From contig NZ_JAKZAL010000002.1 in assembly GCF_022538115.1 (NCBI RefSeq), forward strand, positions 124,001-188,000: DNA of 64,000 nucleotides, read 5' to 3'. The stretch's first letter is position 1. Each line of letters begins with the position of its first letter. The notes beneath the pieces were generated by a model. The model had not been told where the DNA came from. It saw nothing but the letters and a program-made list of their open reading frames with translations, and did no database searches. This document shows positions 9,472 through 18,209 of the stretch, piece by piece. The position numbers and the translations under genes were made by a program. This stretch comes from Cognataquiflexum rubidum. Its GTDB lineage: Bacteria; Bacteroidota; Bacteroidia; Cytophagales; Cyclobacteriaceae.

Positions 9472-11802
9472 ATGAAGAAACTTTTACTTTCCTCCTTATT
9501 AATTTTCATCGTTTTTTTCCTTCAGGCCCAGGAAAAAGAGAATGCCGACAGACCCAAGATCGGACTTGTACTCAGTGGTGGTGGTGCCAAAGGAATGGCC
9601 CATGTGGGGATTTTGCGCTATATGGAAAAGGCCGGCATCCGTCCTGATTTTATCGTCGGGACTTCGATGGGGTCAGTGGTGGGAGGCTTGTATGCTTTGG
9701 GGTACAGTGCGGATGAACTGGAGCAAATTATTCTCAATATCGATTGGGATATATTGATCACCAACCGAGTGGGATTCAATGACATTTCATTTGAAGAAAA
9801 GGAATATTATAACAGGTATCTTGTTGAATTACCGGTGATTGAAGGGAAAGTTTCACTTCCCTCGGGTTTGATTCATGGTCAAATGCTCTCCGAGACCTTG
9901 CATTATTACACCTGGCCTGCCAATAACATTGAGAGTTTTGATGATTTCCCAATACCTTTTCGCTGCATCACCACCGATGTGAAAACCGGAGAAGGCATCG
10001 TGCTGAAAGATGGATACCTCCATGATGCATTGAGGGCGAGTATAGCCATACCGACATTTTTTACGCCCTTTGATATGGACAGCACCTTGGTAGTAGATGG
10101 TGGGGTGGTCAATAATTTTCCTGTCGATGTGGTCAAAGAGATGGGTGCCGATATCATCATCGGTGTCAATGTCGGAGATGAAGATTTTGTAAACCCCAAA
10201 GATATCGGTTCGTTTTCCGGTATCCTGATGCAGATAGCTATGTCCAAATCCTACAGCAGGCTGAGGCAAAATATTCAGGATACGGATATTTACATCAAGC
10301 CGGACCTGAAAAACTACTCTACAGGGAGCTTTAGCAAGTTTCGCGAAATCCTGGAATTGGGGGATTTGGCCGGACAAAAGCATGCCCAAAAATTCAAAAA
10401 CCTAGCGGACAGCTTAGATGTATTTGTTCCCACTACCGGAATCGGGCTTGATGTCGCCCCGATAGTCATCAGTGACATCGAGGTAAAAGGAAACTCCCTG
10501 TTTTCTGATGTATTGATCAAATCCAAGCTGAATATCAAGGCGGGAGAAACAGTCACCAGGCAGGAACTCAGGGAAGGGATGTCGCGGGTGTTTGGGATCA
10601 ATGGATTTTACAATGTGGATTATTCTCTGATCAAAACAGGTGAGGACAATTATCAATTGGTGATTCGTGCCAATGAAAAACCTAAAAGTCTTCTTTTCGC
10701 CTCCGTCCATTATGACAACCAATTTTCTGCAGGCATCCTTCTCAACCTTACCATGAGGGATGTATTGGGGAAATCCTCCCGATCCATCATCCTCGCGGAT
10801 ATTTCCCAAAATCCCAAGTTTCGGTTTGACTATTACAAATACATCGGACCTCAAAAAAAGTATGCCTTCAACTTTAAGGTCAATTACCTCAACCAACAGG
10901 CACCCGTCTATGAAGATGGCAAAGAGACAGACATCAATGTCAATAAGGAAAGCAGGGTCGGTGCCCATATTATGTCCACCCAATCCTTGAAGGAAACATT
11001 TGTTGTCGGTGGTTTTTATGAAAACAACCAAGCCAAATCCAAATTCAATATCAGTTCACCTTCTGACGTCAGAAACGCCGTCAGGAATTTTATGGGTCTG
11101 CGGTTTATGTATTACCGCAATTCTCTCAACGACCGAAACTACGCCACGAGAGGTGCAGAGGCGATCGTCGAACCTGTTTATTTATTCAATAACAATTTTA
11201 AAATCAACCTCAATGATGGAGTGGATACTTTGTTTATCGGGGAAGGCGACAGTCAGGTGGGAATTCCGAAAGAAGATATCCCTTTCATTACGGACTTATT
11301 GACACCAAAGGGATATTTTGCTTTTTATTTCAAATACATCAAATACTTTCCTTTGGCAAGAAACCTTCAGATCATGCCGACAGCAGCTACAGGTCTGACA
11401 TTCTCCAATGAAAATGCTTTTAAGGTTTTTGATGGATTTATAGCGGGCGGGCATCAGCGGGTGAGGTTCAATGATACCAGGATTTGGGGATTGAATTACA
11501 GGGAATTAGTCGTTCCCAATTTTGCCAAATTGGGCTTGGAGTTTCAGTATATTCCTGTCAACAATATTTTTCTCCGGACGGGTGCAAATTTTGTCGGATA
11601 CAGCGAACATGTTCCTTTGAAAAACGGAGAAGGTTCCATCATTTCTGAAATGGAATCCAACAACCTATTTGGGTACGGAGTGGACATTACTTACAAATCG
11701 ATTTTGGGACCCATTATAGCAGGAGTTGGAAAAAACAATTCAGATGAAAACCTCAGGTTTTATTTCTCCATCGGATTTTCTTTTGGCTATTCAGACCGTT
11801 AA
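9472..11802 (+). CDS. Patatin-like phospholipase with POTRA and outer-membrane barrel
   Basis: A 776-residue precursor with a signal peptide (LLSSLLIFIVFFLQAQ). Residues about 25-210 are a patatin domain with the oxyanion motif SGGGAKGMAHVG, the nucleophile elbow GTSMG and the catalytic DGG (VVDGGVVNNFP). A POTRA-like segment follows (about 330-405, ISDIEVKGN) and then a long Omp85-type beta-barrel ending in FYFSIGFSFGYSDR. This is the PlpD/RssA-like arrangement in which the barrel delivers or anchors the lipase at the outer membrane. The catalytic Ser-Asp pair is intact. Monocistronic on the plus strand. Confidence 0.9.
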   Translation: MKKLLLSSLLIFIVFFLQAQEKENADRPKIGLVLSGGGAKGMAHVGILRYMEKAGIRPDFIVGTSMGSVVGGLYALGYSADELEQIILNIDWDILITNRVGFNDISFEEKEYYNRYLVELPVIEGKVSLPSGLIHGQMLSETLHYYTWPANNIESFDDFPIPFRCITTDVKTGEGIVLKDGYLHDALRASIAIPTFFTPFDMDSTLVVDGGVVNNFPVDVVKEMGADIIIGVNVGDEDFVNPKDIGSFSGILMQIAMSKSYSRLRQNIQDTDIYIKPDLKNYSTGSFSKFREILELGDLAGQKHAQKFKNLADSLDVFVPTTGIGLDVAPIVISDIEVKGNSLFSDVLIKSKLNIKAGETVTRQELREGMSRVFGINGFYNVDYSLIKTGEDNYQLVIRANEKPKSLLFASVHYDNQFSAGILLNLTMRDVLGKSSRSIILADISQNPKFRFDYYKYIGPQKKYAFNFKVNYLNQQAPVYEDGKETDINVNKESRVGAHIMSTQSLKETFVVGGFYENNQAKSKFNISSPSDVRNAVRNFMGLRFMYYRNSLNDRNYATRGAEAIVEPVYLFNNNFKINLNDGVDTLFIGEGDSQVGIPKEDIPFITDLLTPKGYFAFYFKYIKYFPLARNLQIMPTAATGLTFSNENAFKVFDGFIAGGHQRVRFNDTRIWGLNYRELVVPNFAKLGLEFQYIPVNNIFLRTGANFVGYSEHVPLKNGEGSIISEMESNNLFGYGVDITYKSILGPIIAGVGKNNSDENLRFYFSIGFSFGYSDR

Positions 11803-11887
11803 TAGATTATCTATGTACTCAATGGTGCCGGTAGAATGTTAATTCAAAATAGGACTTGTTAGGAGATTTGAATTGTCCGGTCCATCG

Positions 11888-11905
11888 TCCTGATAGCCAT
11901 CGGGA
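11888..11905. repeat. Near-palindromic TCCTGAT-AGCC-ATCGGGA element
   Basis: An 18-base near-palindrome with one mismatch in a 7-bp stem, in the 332-base spacer between the patatin and MATE genes. Nothing else in that spacer looks like a gene. The AT-rich part from about 11970 to 12060 is the likely promoter area for the MATE gene. Confidence 0.35.
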
Positions 11906-12134
11906 TTCCGACTTTGGTCTTCCGTCCCGTTTGCTGTAGAATCTTGGGTTACTGGCAAAAAGGTGGATAACCATTATTTATGTTACTAATCAAATTCCCA
12001 TTTGGGTTCTTTGATTTTTTTAGCATTTTTGTGTCATTATGAAGGCTTGATTTTTCTCCGGTTTATTTTGGCCCAATCCCATAAGGGACAGCGGCCTATT
12101 TTCTTCACCTCCCAACAGGAAAGCTAATTCATAT

Positions 12135-13526
12135 ATGACAATCAAGAACTTCATCCAACATTTCAAACAGGCCGTAAGTGGACTTGAAGAGGATTTCACC
12201 AATATCAGTATCAAAAAAGCGATTTTCTACCTTTCTATCCCCATGATTTTGGAGATGGTGATGGAATCGTTGTTCGCAGTAGTAGATATCTTTTTTGTAG
12301 GAAAACTGGGCGTGCACGCAGTCGCAACGGTTGGCCTGACTGAATCGGTTTTGACGATAATTTACTCCATTGCTATCGGTCTCAGTATGGCCGCAACGGC
12401 GATTGTAGCCCGTAGGATAGGAGAGAAGAAACCGAAGGAAGCATCCGCAGCAGCTTTTCAGGCTATTTTGGTTTGTTCGCTTTTTGCGGTAGCAGTGGCA
12501 GTTCTCGGGGTAGTGTATGCCAAGCAAATGCTTTCCTTGATGGGGGGAGAACCGGAAGTGATCGAGCAAGGCTACCGTTATACCCAGATAATTTTTGGAG
12601 GAAATGTCTGTGTGATGTTGCTTTTTCTGATCAATGGAATCTTCAGAGGAGCCGGTAATGCCGCGGTAGCCATGCGGACACTATGGATCGCCAATGCCAT
12701 AAATATGGTCTTGGATCCCATTTTGATCTTTGGATTGGGACCGATTCCGGCTATGGGATTGGAAGGGGCGGCTTGGGCAACTACAACAGGCAGGGGAATC
12801 GGTGTGATTTACCAGTTTTATATCCTGTTCAATGGCAAATCCATCATCAAGTTCTATTGGGACAGCCTCAAGATGAATTGGAAAACCGTCCTTACCATTG
12901 TGAAAGTGGCTTCAGGGGGCATGGGGCAGTTTCTGATCGAATCCGCTTCCTGGATCTTTTTGATGAGGATTATCTCCGAATCAGGTTCCGTGGCTTTGGC
13001 CGGGTATACGATTGCAGTGCGGATCATTATCTTTGCGCTCTTGCCTGCTTTTGGTCTTTCCAATGCTGCAGCGACATTGGTAGGACAAAACCTTGGAGCC
13101 TTGCAACCGGGCAGGGCTGAAAAATCCGCTTGGTTGGCGGCACATCTGACTGCCATATTTCTTGGTTTCTGCGCCATTATTTTCATTGCCGAAGCTGGAT
13201 TCTTTATCGGGATTTTTAATCAAGAAGAAGGAGTTATCGCTGTCGGAACAATGGGTTTGACGATCATTTGCTTGGGTTATGTTTTCTTTGGCTATGGGAT
13301 GGTGATGAGTCAATCGCTCAACGGTGCTGGCGATACCAAAACCCCGACAATCATCAATTTGGCCATACTTTGGGGTTTTCAGATTCCCTTTGCTTACCTG
13401 CTTGCCAAGACTTTCGGATTGGGCGCAACGGGGGTTTTTATCGCCATTGCGGTCAGCCATTCACTGCATGCTGTCGTGAGTACTTTGGTATTTAATAGAG
13501 GCAAGTGGAAGTTGGTGCAGGTTTAG
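12135..13526 (+). CDS. MATE family efflux transporter
   Basis: A 463-residue integral membrane protein with about twelve hydrophobic helices arranged as two similar halves, the hallmark of MATE antiporters. Recognisable blocks are YLSIPMILEMVMESLFAVVD at the first helix, VGLTESV, GIFRGAGNAAVAMR, LGLGPIPAMGLEGAAWAT-type sequence, GLSNAAATLVGQNLGA in the second half and SLNGAGDTKTP near the end. MATE proteins export organic cations or drugs using proton or sodium gradients; the substrate here cannot be told. It is not linked to a regulator and is separated from its neighbours. Confidence 0.93.
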   Translation: MTIKNFIQHFKQAVSGLEEDFTNISIKKAIFYLSIPMILEMVMESLFAVVDIFFVGKLGVHAVATVGLTESVLTIIYSIAIGLSMAATAIVARRIGEKKPKEASAAAFQAILVCSLFAVAVAVLGVVYAKQMLSLMGGEPEVIEQGYRYTQIIFGGNVCVMLLFLINGIFRGAGNAAVAMRTLWIANAINMVLDPILIFGLGPIPAMGLEGAAWATTTGRGIGVIYQFYILFNGKSIIKFYWDSLKMNWKTVLTIVKVASGGMGQFLIESASWIFLMRIISESGSVALAGYTIAVRIIIFALLPAFGLSNAAATLVGQNLGALQPGRAEKSAWLAAHLTAIFLGFCAIIFIAEAGFFIGIFNQEEGVIAVGTMGLTIICLGYVFFGYGMVMSQSLNGAGDTKTPTIINLAILWGFQIPFAYLLAKTFGLGATGVFIAIAVSHSLHAVVSTLVFNRGKWKLVQV

Positions 13527-13644
13527 GTTGGGTTCAATAACCCCAAAAAAATTGTGCTTGCTAAATCCGGGAATCTCCAAGTCTCAAAATTTCGTTTATT
13601 CTAAAAAGTAATTTTGTAAATTGGAGTTTCTAAATGAAGCGGAT

Positions 13645-13869
13645 ATGGAAAAGATAATGATTGAGGTGGATAAAGATACAGCAAAGAAATGGGAAGAAAG
13701 CGATGCTGTTACAAAGCAAAGAATTTCGGATGCTTTTGATAAATTCTTAAATATTTTGATGGAAAAGGAGGTGGAGGACTTTTGGCCTGTCTTGGAAAAA
13801 ATCAGAGAAGAGGCGGAGAAAAAGGGTTTTTCAGATGAAATTCTAAATCAAATCCTAAATGAAAAATAG
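13645..13869 (+). CDS. Putative antitoxin partner of PIN toxin
   Basis: A 74-residue acidic, helical protein (start ATG 13645; an upstream in-frame TTG at 13621 adds eight residues). It begins MEKIMIEVDKDTAKKWEES, a short beta strand followed by helices, as in many small ribbon-helix-helix-like antitoxins that start with a strand used for DNA binding. It overlaps the PIN gene by 11 bases, the classic arrangement of a co-translated antitoxin-toxin pair. The family is not firmly recognised; the role comes mainly from context. Confidence 0.65.
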   Translation: MEKIMIEVDKDTAKKWEESDAVTKQRISDAFDKFLNILMEKEVEDFWPVLEKIREEAEKKGFSDEILNQILNEK

Positions 13870-14269
13870 TTTTATTTTTGATACTAATTCACTCATAAGC
13901 TCAGTTTTATCACCCCTATCAACAAATGCTTCTGCCTTGAAATCTGCGTTAAAAATTGGAGATGTTATGTTGTCCCAAGAAACTTGGAAAGAATTCAAGA
14001 GTGTTATTTTTAGAAATAAGTTTGATAGGTATTTTACAGTCGAACAGCGAAATGAAATATTGGCATTATTAGATAAAAAGTTTGTTTTCTTTGAAACCCA
14101 TAGTACTTTCAAAGCCTGCAGAGATCCAAAAGATGATATGTTTTTACACTTGGCGGTGGATGCAAAAGCAAAATGTATAGTAACTGGTGACCCTGATTTA
14201 TTGGTACTTCATCCTTTTGAAGGAATACCTATTTTAACTCCTACCGAATTTTTGGAAAAATTTGTTTAA
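13859..14269 (+). CDS. PIN-domain ribonuclease toxin
   Basis: A 136-residue PIN domain resembling the putative toxin-antitoxin PIN family (TIGR00305 type). The expected acidic residues are present: Asp in FDTNSLISS near residue 8, Glu in QETWKEF, the DPKDDMFLHLA motif and the Asp of TGDPDLL. PIN toxins are Mg-dependent endoribonucleases inhibited by a cognate antitoxin, here the upstream small gene. Full length with no visible defect. It converges with the nos gene cluster but has no evident link to it. Confidence 0.82.
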   Translation: MKNSFIFDTNSLISSVLSPLSTNASALKSALKIGDVMLSQETWKEFKSVIFRNKFDRYFTVEQRNEILALLDKKFVFFETHSTFKACRDPKDDMFLHLAVDAKAKCIVTGDPDLLVLHPFEGIPILTPTEFLEKFV

Positions 14270-14348
14270 TGCTGATTTCAGCCTATTTCTTTTTAAACTT
14301 TCATCGCTTTATTTTTCAAATTTCCAATCATAAGAAACCTTTTTCCAC

Positions 14349-15116
14349 TTAAAAATCCTTTCTTTTAAATACCCTCATGGCGGCGGAAACAGGCAAAATC
14401 ATCCAAATAAACATCACTGCGGAGGAAAGGAGAATTCCCTTTGCCGAACCGAAGAAATCCTGAAAGAAGGCTCCGGTATAACCCATCAGAGCGGAGATGT
14501 CCAACTGCATCAGCATGATGATTCTTCCCAAATCCACTGGATTCAAAAACACCAGGGCCAAAGTGGGTTTTTCCAAAGGATAGTCAGCCAAACTATAAAT
14601 CAGGTACAGGACAAATCCGTCATAGACCAAAGAGAAATAGATCCAAAAAGAAAGGCTGATGCCGATGGCTTTGGCTTTGTCTCTGGTCATAACGGAAGCC
14701 AAAAATGCCAATCCCGCAAAAACTACACTCAGACCGATGCCGATTCCCAATAAGATCAAGACTGAAGAATCCGCACCCCACAGGATCATGGGCACACCAA
14801 AACCTATTACAATCGCCAAGCTCAATACAAACATTACCGCTAAGATCTGACTTAAAAAAACATCCCTTCTTTTGACAGGTTGGGCGAGCATAAGCTCGGT
14901 AAACTCCAAGTTATTGAAAAAATGGGTCGTAGCAAAGATGGCTGAAATCAAAGGAACGATCATCAGCATGATGTTGAGCAGACTGAGGGAAACCTTGCTC
15001 ATGTCTTCCGAAACCTGGTAAATGGAGATCGCTACCAATACCATAAAAAGGGTGTAAAGTAAAGCAAACCTAGACTTTACAATATCATACAAGGCGTATT
15101 TCAATAACTTAAACAT
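14349..15116 (-). CDS. nosY: NosY-like ABC transporter permease
   Basis: A 255-residue protein with six hydrophobic helices and an N-terminal MFKLLKYALYDIVKSRFALLYTLF typical of NosY permeases. It is the last gene of the nos cluster, and its start overlaps the end of the ATPase gene by eight bases. NosDFY handle maturation of the copper-sulfide CuZ centre of N2O reductase; the permease provides the membrane channel. No sign of damage. Confidence 0.88.
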   Translation of the reverse strand: MFKLLKYALYDIVKSRFALLYTLFMVLVAISIYQVSEDMSKVSLSLLNIMLMIVPLISAIFATTHFFNNLEFTELMLAQPVKRRDVFLSQILAVMFVLSLAIVIGFGVPMILWGADSSVLILLGIGIGLSVVFAGLAFLASVMTRDKAKAIGISLSFWIYFSLVYDGFVLYLIYSLADYPLEKPTLALVFLNPVDLGRIIMLMQLDISALMGYTGAFFQDFFGSAKGILLSSAVMFIWMILPVSAAMRVFKRKDF

Positions 15117-15852
15117 GGCTCAATTCAGTTTTAATTTGCTTTTTTTTTAAACTCCATTCCATCAACCTCGCGATGGCGGTGGTAAACTTGGATTCTCCTG
15201 TGATATCCTTCAGGCTTTCAGTCGTGTCATTGAAGAATACCTTCCCTTCATGGATATAGATCGCATGGTTGGTCAGTTCATCCAATTCACTCAGGATATG
15301 GGAAGTGATCAGGATGAGTTTCCCTTTTTCCCTTTCTTGGATGATTTTGTTTTTCAGGATTTCGACTGCAATGGGATCAAGGCCGGCTGTAGGTTCATCG
15401 AGGATCAGAATATCCGGACAAAACATAAACGCCAAGGAGGCACTCACTTTTTGGCGCGTCCCACCGCTGAGGGTATGCATGGGTTTGTCCAGCAAGTCCA
15501 TCAAGCCAAATTCTGTAGCCAAAGCCATGTCATATTTTTTGATTTCAGGTCTCATGTCCTGCATCATGGAGAATAGCTGACCGATTTTGATATTGTCAGG
15601 ATACCTGCCGATCTGCGGCATGTAGCCGATATCAGAGCGATAAGAATAGCTTCCTTTGATGGATTTGCCTTTGACGAGGATGTCTCCGGCATTTGGGATG
15701 ACCATGCCGAGGATGATTTTGATCAAGGTGGTTTTTCCGGAGCCGTTGGGACCCATAAGGGCGTAGCTTTTTCCCGATTTAAATTCAAGATTGAAATCCT
15801 TCAGAACTTCAAGCTTGCCAAACTTTTTATGTATTTGCTGTACGGATATCAT
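15109..15852 (-). CDS. nosF: NosF-like ABC transporter ATP-binding protein
   Basis: A 247-residue ATPase with Walker A GPNGSGKTTL (about 34-43), signature LSGGTRQKV, Walker B DILILDEPTAGLDP and an H-loop ITSHI. It sits between nosD and nosY and overlaps both genes (26 bases with nosD, 8 with nosY), so the three are translationally coupled. It energises the NosDFY complex that supplies or processes sulfur for CuZ assembly. Complete and apparently functional. Confidence 0.92.
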   Translation of the reverse strand: MISVQQIHKKFGKLEVLKDFNLEFKSGKSYALMGPNGSGKTTLIKIILGMVIPNAGDILVKGKSIKGSYSYRSDIGYMPQIGRYPDNIKIGQLFSMMQDMRPEIKKYDMALATEFGLMDLLDKPMHTLSGGTRQKVSASLAFMFCPDILILDEPTAGLDPIAVEILKNKIIQEREKGKLILITSHILSELDELTNHAIYIHEGKVFFNDTTESLKDITGESKFTTAIARLMEWSLKKKQIKTELSHV

Positions 15853-17074
15853 AAGGTCTCATTTTTGGGGAGTTGTCGATCATATTTTCGGGGGTGATGG
15901 ATGGGAGTACTTTTTCCATCCTGTCAAGGAGCGTCACCAGAAAACTCCTCCAAAGAATCACTGCGGCGGGGATTTTTTCTACGATGACGCTGAACAAACT
16001 GATGGGACGGTAGGGAATGTCGCCTGTCCGGTTTTTATCCAGGTCATAGCCTTCGTATTTGTCCCAATAATTATGCTGTAAGGTGTTCAGGACCACATTT
16101 CCGTTGGTGCTGATGTCAAAGGTGTTGGCTATGAAATTATTCTCTTCGAATGTGTTTTGGTCACAACTAGCCATGAGTTTGATGGCCCAGCCATTATGTG
16201 TAAATGAGTTGCTTTTGAATGTACTTCGGCTGCATCCTTCCATGTAAATCCCGATGGTGTTGTTCCTAAAAATGTTGCCGACTACTTCGCTGTCGGTAAT
16301 GTCTTTGAGCAAAATCCCATAAGAGCTTGCCCCTTCGCTTTCTTCAAAGATGTTTTCCTTCATCAGGACATTTCGGGTGTACATGACCGCAACACCGGCG
16401 CCGTTTTTTCGGAAAGTATTTCGGATATAACTGTTGTCATGGGAAAACATGAAGTGCAGCCCATATCTTTTGTTTGCCTCGATCATGTTGCCGGTGCTGA
16501 CTGTATTGGTGACAAACTCCAAGTAAATGCCATCCCGATGGCCGCTCACAGTATTTCCCTGAATGAATGAATCCCGGCATTTCCAGAGATGGATGCCGTT
16601 GCCGGTTTGGTATTCCCGCTCGGCATGGGAGGAAAGCCTGTTGTTTTTGATGGTAAGGTTAGAGGAATTGGAAAAGTGTAAGCCGAAGAATGTTTCTTCC
16701 AGAATGTTGTCCTCCACAGTGCAGTTTTTGGAATCAAAAAATTTGATCCCTGCCGAATCATCCATGTTGGACATTCCGGTATTGATGATTTTAAAGCCCC
16801 GGATATGCACATTTTCTGATGCTACCAAAAAAACGTTTCCTTTTTCTCTTCCATCAACAATAGGGTAGGACTCGCCGATGAGGGTCAGGGGCTTCCTGAT
16901 GGTGATTTCATTTTCAGCGTAAGTTCCTTTTTCGATGATCAAAGTATCTCCAACAGCTGCCAGTGTGATTGCTTTTTGGATGGATTGACCGTTTTTGACC
17001 CTGATGGTAGCAGCCTCCAAGGAAACTGTCATCAGAATGAAAAAGGACAGGAAAAGGAGTTTTAAAGTTTTCAT
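15827..17074 (-). CDS. nosD: NosD, periplasmic beta-helix copper-site maturation protein
   Basis: About 415 residues from the internal ATG, which directly precedes the signal peptide (KTLKLLFLSFFILMTVSLEAA); a longer frame adds eight residues. The mature protein is made of right-handed parallel beta-helix repeats of NosD/CASH type, with many N-x-(I/F) turns (for example GNIFRNNTIGIYMEGCSRST). NosD is periplasmic, works with the NosFY transporter and is needed to build the CuZ site. It lies 28 bases after nosL in the same transcript. Confidence 0.92.
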   Translation of the reverse strand: MKTLKLLFLSFFILMTVSLEAATIRVKNGQSIQKAITLAAVGDTLIIEKGTYAENEITIRKPLTLIGESYPIVDGREKGNVFLVASENVHIRGFKIINTGMSNMDDSAGIKFFDSKNCTVEDNILEETFFGLHFSNSSNLTIKNNRLSSHAEREYQTGNGIHLWKCRDSFIQGNTVSGHRDGIYLEFVTNTVSTGNMIEANKRYGLHFMFSHDNSYIRNTFRKNGAGVAVMYTRNVLMKENIFEESEGASSYGILLKDITDSEVVGNIFRNNTIGIYMEGCSRSTFKSNSFTHNGWAIKLMASCDQNTFEENNFIANTFDISTNGNVVLNTLQHNYWDKYEGYDLDKNRTGDIPYRPISLFSVIVEKIPAAVILWRSFLVTLLDRMEKVLPSITPENMIDNSPKMRPYDIRTANT

Positions 17075-17102
17075 CTTGTTGGATTTAGTTCCGAGCAATT
17101 TT

Positions 17103-17537
17103 TTATTTGAATTGGGTCACTAATTCACCCCAAGCCAGATATACTCCTCCATGTTGGGATTTGTAGGATTCAAGGGTTTCATAATCGGAGAATGCGATGA
17201 TGTTGCTTGCCATGGGGGTTTTGAATTTGTCAGACTTCAGGTAAAAAGCAACCGAAGCATCCGTCAGACTTTCGGGTTTGGTATAGTCAACGACGAGGAT
17301 ATGCTTGATATCTTCCTGACTGACTTCATCAGATTCTAAGAATGACATCAGGCAGTTGACATCGTCGAAGATGAAGATTTTTCCTTTTTGGGTAACGACC
17401 TCCGCGCCGTAGACAGGGTCCATTAGCTTCATTTTGCAATGGTGGCAGTTGTCATTTCCGTAACTGATGGGTCTCGGTTCTGCCTTGCAGGAAAGCATCA
17501 GTAGAGAGACCAGGAATATTTTGATTATATTTTTCAT
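17103..17537 (-). CDS. nosL: NosL copper chaperone lipoprotein
   Basis: A 144-residue lipoprotein: signal LVSLLMLSC with the lipobox Cys at residue 17. Mature residues show the NosL pattern ISYGNDNCHHCKMKLMDP (cysteines and histidines near the copper site), YGAEVVTQKGKIFIFDDVNCL and a C-terminal GGVYLAWGELV. NosL delivers Cu(I) to NosZ at the outer face of the membrane. It follows the NosB-like gene by 28 bases. Confidence 0.92.
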   Translation of the reverse strand: MKNIIKIFLVSLLMLSCKAEPRPISYGNDNCHHCKMKLMDPVYGAEVVTQKGKIFIFDDVNCLMSFLESDEVSQEDIKHILVVDYTKPESLTDASVAFYLKSDKFKTPMASNIIAFSDYETLESYKSQHGGVYLAWGELVTQFK

Positions 17538-17565
17538 TGATGGTGTGGTTTATCGTATTTGGTTT

Positions 17566-18153
17566 TCAGAGGGAAGCCACTTTCTTTTTCTTTCTCCATT
17601 CTGTAAAAACAGCAAAGGTCAAGAGTAAAGCCGATACCCCAAGAATCCATCCACCGGTATCGGGTCCCGAATAGGCAATGAAATTGAGGAGTTCTTTGTA
17701 TCCAATAAGTGGAGGCTGGTAAGCCATACCCGGCACTTTGATCGCAGCAGTCTGATCCAAGTTGTGGCCATAATCATATCCCCAAAGGTACATGTCGGTC
17801 AAAACCCCGATTCCAAGGAGAACGATCATCCCCAAGAAGGTATAAAGTGCCCATCTCTTTGCAATGACCGCAGTAAGAATCCCAAAGCCGATAATGAAAC
17901 CAAAGACATAGATCAGGTAGGTAAATTCAGGAAACATCTCAACACCGATATGCTTCATGCCAATATAGTGGTTGACACCGTTGATGATGTCGACATCTCC
18001 GCTGAGGCGGTCGATCCATATTTTCATATTCAGTCCCTCGGGATATTGGGGAGCCCAAAGGCTGATCTGCCACAGAGGGGTAAAGTACGCGGAAACCATC
18101 AGGACAGCGGCAATAAATGCCAGAATGCGGTTTGATGGGCTGATATTGTTCAT
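17566..18153 (-). CDS. NosB-like membrane protein of the nos cluster
   Basis: A 195-residue protein with four hydrophobic helices, a conserved-looking loop (FTPLWQISLWAPQYPEGL) and a hydrophilic part with several His and Asp residues (GVNHYIGMKHIGVEMFPE). Its place directly after nosZ and before nosL-nosD matches the unassigned membrane protein found in clade II nos clusters, called NosB in epsilonproteobacteria. Homology to NosB was not established from sequence alone. Function is unknown, perhaps electron delivery or NosZ maturation. Confidence 0.6.
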   Translation of the reverse strand: MNNISPSNRILAFIAAVLMVSAYFTPLWQISLWAPQYPEGLNMKIWIDRLSGDVDIINGVNHYIGMKHIGVEMFPEFTYLIYVFGFIIGFGILTAVIAKRWALYTFLGMIVLLGIGVLTDMYLWGYDYGHNLDQTAAIKVPGMAYQPPLIGYKELLNFIAYSGPDTGGWILGVSALLLTFAVFTEWRKKKKVASL

Positions 18154-18169
18154 CTTTTTAGGTTTTAAT

Positions 18170-18195
18170 CACCGCCGGTTTTGATCCCGGCGGTG
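18170..18195 (-). promoter_or_regulatory. Intercistronic hairpin after nosZ
   Basis: A perfect 9-bp G/C-rich stem (CACCGCCGG / CCGGCGGTG, loop of 8) lies between the nosZ stop and the next gene. No T-run follows, so it looks more like an mRNA-stabilising or processing hairpin than a terminator. It could keep nosZ message in excess over the maturation genes. Confidence 0.55.
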
Positions 18196-18209
18196 AGGTT
18201 AAAGGGAAA

